A model generated the notes under the pieces. It searched no databases. It was not told where the DNA came from and saw nothing but the letters and a program-made list of their open reading frames with translations. A stretch of 64,000 nucleotides of DNA from NCBI GenBank assembly GCA_945861785.1, contig CAMAWD010000001.1, positions 124,001-188,000 of the forward strand, in the 5' to 3' direction. This document shows, piece by piece, positions 59,204 through 64,000 of this stretch; the stretch's first letter is position 1; the number at the start of each line of letters is the position of its first letter. The position numbers and the translations under genes are program-made. This DNA comes from Rhodoferax sp. OV413. Lineage in GTDB: Bacteria; Pseudomonadota; Gammaproteobacteria; Burkholderiales; Burkholderiaceae_C.

Positions 59204-60220
59204 ATGAGCAACACAGTCCACCTCTCGCTCGATGAAGTCAGTGCGCTTGCACTGCGTGTACTGCGCCACCACGGCATCATCGAAGCGCAAGTGCAGGCCA
59301 TGGCGCGCGTCATGACGGCCGGCGAGCGCGACCAATGCCACTCGCACGGCCTGTTTCGCCTGCTCATGTGTGTGCAGTCTTTGCGCCAAGGCAAAGTCGT
59401 GCGGGATGCGCTGCCGGTGGCGCAACATCGCTCGGCTGCGGTGGTCGCGGTCAATGCCCATTGCAACTTTTCCCCGCTGGCGTTTGAAGTTGGCAGCGCA
59501 CTGCTGATCGAGAAAGCGCACCACACCGGCATTGCCGCACTGGTCATCAACAACTGCCTGCATTTTTCGGCGCTCTGGCCCGAGGTGGAGCAACTCACGC
59601 AGGCCGGTTTGTGCGCCCTCATCATGACGCCCAGCCATGCCTGCGTGGCACCGGCAGGTGGCAAGCTGCCAGTGTTTGGCACCAACCCGATTGCGTTTGG
59701 CTGGCCGCGCGCCAATGGCCACCCCTATGTATTTGACTTTGCCACCAGTGCCATCGCGCGTGGCGAAATCGACCTCTACCGCCGCAGCGGCCGCACCCTG
59801 CCCGAAGGCTGGGGGATTGATGAAAACGGCGCACCCTGCACCGATGCGGCCACTGTTTTGCAACGCGGCGCCATGCTCACTTTTGGCGGCTACAAAGGCT
59901 CGGCCCTGGCGACCATGATCGAACTGCTTGCCGGCCCGCTGCTGGGCGACCTCACCAGCACTGAATCGCTGGCCTTGGACGGCCGGCCCGGCGGCGCACC
60001 GCGCCACGGTGAATTGATCGTTGCGTTTGACCCGCGCTTTTTTTCCGGTCGCGACCCGGCCACCGACCAGGCCAGCGCCGAACAACTCTTGCAAGCCATC
60101 CGTGGGCAGGGCGCGCGTCTGCCTTCTGAGCGCCGCTACGCCGCACGCGCGCACAGCATCGCGCATGGTGTCGACATCGCCCGCGCGCTGCACGACGATA
60201 TCCTGGCCCTGATGGATTGA
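59204..60220 (+). CDS. Ldh/MDH2-family reductase, delta1-pyrroline/piperideine-2-carboxylate reductase-like
   Basis: The protein has 338 aa from the ATG at 59204 (MSNTVHLSLDEVSALALRVL). Family features are the catalytic-type His in DQCHSHGLFRLLM, KLPVFGTNPIAFGWPR, VFDFATSAIARGEI, and TFGGYKGSALATMIELLAGP. Members such as DpkA/LhpI reduce pyrroline-2-carboxylate or piperideine-2-carboxylate with NAD(P)H, yielding L-proline or pipecolate. This is the expected step after AcnX. Malate/lactate dehydrogenase activity is the alternative. Confidence 0.9.
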   Translation: MSNTVHLSLDEVSALALRVLRHHGIIEAQVQAMARVMTAGERDQCHSHGLFRLLMCVQSLRQGKVVRDALPVAQHRSAAVVAVNAHCNFSPLAFEVGSALLIEKAHHTGIAALVINNCLHFSALWPEVEQLTQAGLCALIMTPSHACVAPAGGKLPVFGTNPIAFGWPRANGHPYVFDFATSAIARGEIDLYRRSGRTLPEGWGIDENGAPCTDAATVLQRGAMLTFGGYKGSALATMIELLAGPLLGDLTSTESLALDGRPGGAPRHGELIVAFDPRFFSGRDPATDQASAEQLLQAIRGQGARLPSERRYAARAHSIAHGVDIARALHDDILALMD

Positions 60221-60384
60221 TTGGTTTCCCCCCCCCCCTCCTGACTGACCTTTCACGGCAAACGGCATGAACCTGAAGAGCCGCTTCTCTGTGGCCCCGG
60301 CACCCGGCATGTTGCCGATGCCCATGGGTTGCCGCGCCCGGAGCGGACCCACGCAGGCAGTGCATCCCGCTGCTCCATAACAGC

Positions 60385-61053
60385 ATGGCCACCAAAAGTC
60401 CTGCCACTCGCATCGAACCCAAACGCCGGGCGGCAGACCTGGCGTATGACCGCATCGAAGCCCTGATCTCCAAGCTGCAAATTGCGCCAGGCTCGACCGT
60501 GGTGGAAAGCGAAATTGTCGAACTGACCCAACTCGGCCGCACCCCGGTGCGCGAAGCACTGATGCGCATGGCAGCCATCGACCTGATCGTGCAACAACCC
60601 CGGCGCGGTCTGAGCGTGTCCTCGATCGATGTGGTGGACCATCTCGACCTCATCGAGACCCGGCGTGCGCTGGAGCGCCTGATTGCCGCCAGCTCTGCGC
60701 GACGCGCCAATGCGGCGCAACGCAAAGAGCTGGTGCGTTGTGCCGAAAAGATGCTCAAGGCTGGCGCGGCTGGCAATCTGGACCAGTACATGGCCGCCGA
60801 CCAGGAACTGGACCGCGTGAACCACGCTGCTTGCGGCAACCGCTCGGCGGTCAAAGCCGTGGTGCCGCTCATCGTGCAATGCCGACGCTTCTGGTACCGC
60901 TACCAGGCCGAAGGCGAAATCAGCGAAGGTGCCCGCTTTCACATGCTGCTGGCCGAAGCCATCGCCTCTGGCGACGCAGCACAAGCGGCCGATGGCGCCG
61001 GTCAATTGATGGACTATCTGGAGCGTTTTGCGCGCAAGGTGATCAACCTGTAG
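60385..61053 (+). CDS. GntR-family (FCD) transcriptional regulator
   Basis: The protein has 222 aa. The N-terminal winged helix reads AYDRIEALISKLQIAPGSTV then ESEIVELTQLGRTPVREALM and RMAAIDLIVQQPRRG; the helical FCD effector domain follows with LDLIETRRALERLIAASSAR and a metal-binding Asp/His pattern (MAADQELDRVNH). It lies 164 bp beyond the reductase gene on the same strand, after an 11-C run (60228-60238), and probably controls the hydroxyproline-type cluster. Confidence 0.92.
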   Translation: MATKSPATRIEPKRRAADLAYDRIEALISKLQIAPGSTVVESEIVELTQLGRTPVREALMRMAAIDLIVQQPRRGLSVSSIDVVDHLDLIETRRALERLIAASSARRANAAQRKELVRCAEKMLKAGAAGNLDQYMAADQELDRVNHAACGNRSAVKAVVPLIVQCRRFWYRYQAEGEISEGARFHMLLAEAIASGDAAQAADGAGQLMDYLERFARKVINL

Positions 61054-61114
61054 GTGCACCCACCAAAGAGCAAAACCGCCGCAGCCGTGACGCACGGTGT
61101 TTGTGTTGGCGCTG

Positions 61115-62482
61115 TCAGGGCGACGATGCCAGGGTGTAGAGCGGCTCCGGGCTGGCGCTCGTCGCCTGGCCCAGCGCTTCGGCCGCAGCGTCGGCGTAGG
61201 GTGCTGGCCAGCCGAAGATGGCGCTCGCCTGTTCGCAGCGCCGGCGCAAGTGCTTCTTGTCAGCCCCGCCGAGGTGGATGATCGCGTAGCGGTAACTGCC
61301 CAGCCATTTGAAGTCGCGTTGCATCGATCCGCGCGGCTTGGGGAACTCCAGCAGCATTCCGTCGGGGAAGTCTTGTGCAAAAGTTTCACGCTGCTGCTGC
61401 TCTGGCATACACACGGCCGTGTCCGGGCTGAATATGCGGTAGACGAAACTCGATGCCGCGCCGGCCACGGGATTCGCACGGGGCAGCAGCCCGGGGTCGC
61501 GACCCCATGCGAGTTCGAGCGCCATGCGGTGCAGGTCGATACCCTCGACGCGCTGGTACAGATCGGAAAACTGCGGCGCCATGCGGGGGTTGAACTCGAT
61601 CACCGACAACTTGCCGCTGGCCGGGTCATGGAAGAACTCCATGTTGAACATGCCATTCGTGAAACCAACGGCGGTCAGGAACTTGCGCGCCACTTCCAGT
61701 GCCTGCGCATGCACCGGCTTTTGCAGGCCGCTGGGGTATTCGAAACGCATGAACGCGTCGGTGCCCGGGTACATGACGGCCTGCACCACGCCGATTTCAT
61801 GCACGGCACCATCGAACACATACCCATCCAGGTTGTATTGCGGCGCCTTCACCGGCTGCTCCAGCAGCAAACGGTGCGCGGTGCCGGCTTGCGGCAGGCG
61901 TTTGCGCACGATCTGTTCGAACGGCTCCACCAGGTGGCGGATGACCCACAACTCCCATGCACCAAAGCGGGTGTGCGCCTGCAGTGCGTCGCGGTCTGGC
62001 ACGTTGGCCGCCAGCACCGAAAACGCCGCCTTGACGGGTTTCACGAAGGCCGGGTAGGTGAGCCCTTCCGGCACCGGCTCGCCGTAAGCGGCCTCGAGAC
62101 TCGCAAAGGGTATGTTGGCCCCGGGGCAGACCTGCTCCAGGACCTGGCGTGCGTACAGCTTGTGCTGGCATGCCAGGATGGCCTCGACCGGGGTGCCTGG
62201 CCAGCCCATGCGTTCGGCCAGCAATGCGGCTGCAAGGGCGCCGAACTGCTCGTGGTTCGATACCACGGCTTTCCAGCCAGCGCGCCGCGCGCGCCGTTCC
62301 AGCCGGTCCACGAAGCGCTGCATGTTGAACCACACCAGGCGGGCATTGCTCGGAAACGAAAAGAGATCGAAACCCTCGCTGTCGAAAGAGAAGTGGTCTT
62401 GCCAGCGGGCAAACCCCGTCTGGTCCCAGTCGTAGTTGAACAGCACCAGGGTGCGGCCGCAATCTCTAGCGGCCGGTGTCAT
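61115..62482 (-). CDS. ATP-grasp domain protein (carboxylate-amine ligase-like)
   Basis: The protein has 455 aa. LVLFNYDWDQTGFARWQDH at the N-terminus, an ACQHKLYARQVLEQ segment, YPAFVKPVKAAFSV (nucleotide-binding Lys), EQPVKAPQYNLDGYVFDG and the Mg-binding FNMEFFHDPAS / VIEFNPRMAPQFSD blocks are ATP-grasp features. The product is unknown; related proteins ligate amino acids or modify peptides. It overlaps the DUF547 gene by 17 bp, indicating co-expression. Confidence 0.85.
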   Translation of the reverse strand: MTPAARDCGRTLVLFNYDWDQTGFARWQDHFSFDSEGFDLFSFPSNARLVWFNMQRFVDRLERRARRAGWKAVVSNHEQFGALAAALLAERMGWPGTPVEAILACQHKLYARQVLEQVCPGANIPFASLEAAYGEPVPEGLTYPAFVKPVKAAFSVLAANVPDRDALQAHTRFGAWELWVIRHLVEPFEQIVRKRLPQAGTAHRLLLEQPVKAPQYNLDGYVFDGAVHEIGVVQAVMYPGTDAFMRFEYPSGLQKPVHAQALEVARKFLTAVGFTNGMFNMEFFHDPASGKLSVIEFNPRMAPQFSDLYQRVEGIDLHRMALELAWGRDPGLLPRANPVAGAASSFVYRIFSPDTAVCMPEQQQRETFAQDFPDGMLLEFPKPRGSMQRDFKWLGSYRYAIIHLGGADKKHLRRRCEQASAIFGWPAPYADAAAEALGQATSASPEPLYTLASSP

Positions 62483-63287
62483 TCAGTGACCAGTCGTAGT
62501 CCAGGTGGGAGACGCTGACAGAGCCGGCCTTGAGCTTCTCGCGGTCGGCGGGTGCGTCGGCCAGTTGCTCGGCATACCGCGCCAGCAGGTCGTCGATCTT
62601 GTGAAAACCTTTGTGGCCTTTTTCGAAGTCTTCGCGGAACCATTTGAAGATGGAGCTGATTTCGGCTTTGCCATTGGCATAACGGTTGCGCGTGTGGTCG
62701 CCCATGAAACGCAGCATGCCGTCATCGAGTTGTGCATCGAGGCGCGCCAGGGTAAAGGCCTCCGGGCGCAGGGCGGGGCAGCCGATGGACGCGCAATTGA
62801 CTGCGCCATGCACCCGAGGATCGGCATATTTGGGGCGCAACTGCTCGTGTTCGATCCAGTCGAGGTTGCGTTCTTCGTCGAGCAGGCGAAAGAACTTCTT
62901 CTTCCAGGGGCTCTGGACGATGCTGCCGAGGTCCTTGATGGACTTGAGGTCGGGGTATTTGGTGAGGATCAGTTCAACCGTGAACCCGTTGTAGGCATTG
63001 ATCAGGAACACCATCTGCTGCTCGCGGCTAAGCGTGGCGAACGCGCCGGCCGATACGCCCGACCATTCGGCGAGCACCTTTTTCAACACGGCGCGATCGG
63101 CCAGAAAACCCTTGTAATCCACCCGCGACTGTTTGTTGTCGGGCAACCAACGCACGTGTTTCTTCAGCAGTGCGTCCCAGGCGGCGTAGGTCAGGTCGAG
63201 AGCGGCCGGGGCCTGTGCCTGGCTGCCGCGCGCCAACCAGGGGGCGGCGGTTGCGGCCAGCAGGCCCAGCAAGTCACGTCGTTGCAT
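62466..63287 (-). CDS. DUF547 secreted protein
   Basis: The protein has 273 aa from the ATG at 63287 (MQRRDLLGLLAATAAPWLAR), a twin-Arg-like signal peptide; the longer track start at 63368 overlaps the upstream gene. DUF547 features include FLADRAVLKKVLAEW, LSREQQMVFLINAYNGFTVE and GAVNCASIGCPALRPEAF with two conserved Cys/Ser and EISSIFKWFREDFEK. The function is unknown; the fold resembles papain-like or transglutaminase-like enzymes. It starts 4 bp after the flavin reductase stop. Confidence 0.88.
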   Translation of the reverse strand: MQRRDLLGLLAATAAPWLARGSQAQAPAALDLTYAAWDALLKKHVRWLPDNKQSRVDYKGFLADRAVLKKVLAEWSGVSAGAFATLSREQQMVFLINAYNGFTVELILTKYPDLKSIKDLGSIVQSPWKKKFFRLLDEERNLDWIEHEQLRPKYADPRVHGAVNCASIGCPALRPEAFTLARLDAQLDDGMLRFMGDHTRNRYANGKAEISSIFKWFREDFEKGHKGFHKIDDLLARYAEQLADAPADREKLKAGSVSVSHLDYDWSLNDTGR

Positions 63288-63291
63288 TGTT

Positions 63292-64000
63292 TCAGTTCCT
63301 TTTCCAATCGTGGTATTTGCGTACCCATTCGAGCAAACGCACCGGTTGGTGGGCACGCTTCCATTCACCGGCCGCGTACTTGTTGGCCTCTGAGAGAGTC
63401 GGGTAGGTGTGGATGGTTCCCAGGATCTTGTTCATGCCCAGGCCGTGTTTCATGGCCAGCACGTATTCCGCCAGCAGGTCGCCGGCATGCACCCCGACGA
63501 TGGTGGCGCCCAGTATGCGGTCCTTGCCTGGCACGGTGAGGACCTTGACGAAACCGTGCGCCTCGCTGTCGGCGATCGCGCGGTCGAGGTCGTCGATGCC
63601 GTATTTCACCACTTCATAGGGTATACCCTGCTCCTTGGCTTCCTGTTCGTTCAAACCCACCCGTGCCACCTCCGGGTCGATGAACGTCGCCCACGGGATC
63701 ACCGAATAGTCGGCCTTGAACTTCTTGAAGTCACCGAACAACGCATTGACGGCGGCATACCAGGCCTGGTGCGCAGCCGTGTGGGTGAACTGGTAGGGCC
63801 CGGCCACGTCTCCGGCGGCATAGATGTTGGGGTAGAGCGTCTGCAGGTATTCGTTGGTCTCTACCGTGCGCTGGGTCGGGATGCCGAGTTCTTCCAGTCC
63901 GTAGCCCGACAGGCGCGCCACCCGGCCCACAGCGCAAATGAGTGCGTCGAACCCGATCCGGTGCTCCTGCCCTGCGTGTTCCACGATGAGCACTTTGCTG
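63292..64000 (-). CDS. Pyridine nucleotide-disulfide oxidoreductase (mercuric reductase/Lpd-like), partial C-terminal part
   Basis: The frame is open to the right window edge; the visible 235 codons cover the NAD- and FAD-binding C-terminal half and dimerisation domain. FDALICAVGR, then NIYAAGDVAGPYQFTHTAAH (FAD site) and ATFIDPEVARVGLNEQEAK, and HTYPTLSEANKYAAGEWKR near the end (the HTYPT replacing the Lpd HAHPT His motif) are seen. The N-terminal CxxxxC redox site is outside the window. It forms an operon with the DUF547 and ATP-grasp genes. Confidence 0.88.
   Translation of the reverse strand, partial: SKVLIVEHAGQEHRIGFDALICAVGRVARLSGYGLEELGIPTQRTVETNEYLQTLYPNIYAAGDVAGPYQFTHTAAHQAWYAAVNALFGDFKKFKADYSVIPWATFIDPEVARVGLNEQEAKEQGIPYEVVKYGIDDLDRAIADSEAHGFVKVLTVPGKDRILGATIVGVHAGDLLAEYVLAMKHGLGMNKILGTIHTYPTLSEANKYAAGEWKRAHQPVRLLEWVRKYHDWKRN

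Noticed and set aside
60221-60384. Gene or regulatory RNA in the gap before the GntR gene
   Set aside because: Only an 11-C homopolymer run and no coding or structured pattern were seen; the run may also be an error-prone stretch.

Overview
The window is high-GC DNA with the gene style of a metabolically versatile betaproteobacterium, most likely Burkholderiales/Comamonadaceae. That is inference from five orphan Bug/TctC-type binding proteins, several aromatic and acyl-CoA gene sets, and the dispersed GGGTCAGGTCTTG-type repeats. No rRNA, tRNA, CRISPR array or complete insertion sequence was seen.

Region 1 (about 0.5-24 kb) is an aromatic-acid catabolic island. On the plus strand lie a Rieske oxygenase, a 4,5-dihydroxyphthalate-decarboxylase-like protein, an IS1595-type transposase remnant and a hydantoinase/carboxylase pair (HyuA/HyuB). 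On the minus strand lie a second Rieske oxygenase and an acyl-CoA synthetase, divergent from a Gfo/Idh/MocA dehydrogenase of phthalate-dihydrodiol-dehydrogenase type. A 13-gene minus-strand operon follows: a third Rieske oxygenase, RidA, a 4-oxalomesaconate-hydratase-like amidohydrolase, three RraA/CHA-aldolase-like proteins, a LigB-type extradiol dioxygenase, four Bug binding proteins and two maleate-isomerase/arylmalonate-decarboxylase-like enzymes. Together these suggest oxygenation, dehydrogenation, decarboxylation, extradiol cleavage, hydration and aldol cleavage to central metabolites. A MarR regulator sits at the operon head, and a shared palindrome (TTAGSGWTCTAA) occurs at four promoters of the island.

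Region 2 (24-41 kb) is orderly. It holds bacteriohemerythrin with a heptanucleotide repeat in its leader, pyruvate carboxylase, a small Ala/Lys-rich secreted protein, a DEDD exonuclease with a cNMP/CBS/DUF294 nucleotidyltransferase-like protein, and an acyl-CoA carboxylase / beta-oxidation operon (enoyl-CoA hydratase, carboxyltransferase, biotin carboxylase, FadB-like, thiolase). A thiolase-like/DUF35 pair is divergent from that operon.

Region 3 (41-48 kb) is a gene graveyard. It contains a frameshifted hvfC, an hvfB (MNIO family) with no visible hvfA precursor, dispersed and tandem repeats, three toxin-antitoxin modules or remnants, a truncated ECF sigma factor, and a response regulator/histidine kinase pair broken by a deletion and an amber codon. 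I infer a former sigma-hvfABC (bufferin-type) locus torn open by repeat and toxin-antitoxin insertions.

Region 4 (48-53 kb) holds a TlpA-like thioredoxin with an Lgt-like membrane domain and a set of Met/His/Cys-rich or secreted proteins (including DUF411) that suggests copper handling, plus another Bug protein. Region 5 (53-61 kb) is a hydroxyproline-type cluster: a DHDPS-family remnant, an amino-acid ABC importer, a fused aconitase X, a proline-racemase-family protein lacking its N-terminal catalytic segment, a pyrroline/piperideine-2-carboxylate reductase-like enzyme and a GntR regulator. The window ends with an ATP-grasp protein, a DUF547 protein and the C-terminal part of a flavin disulfide reductase.
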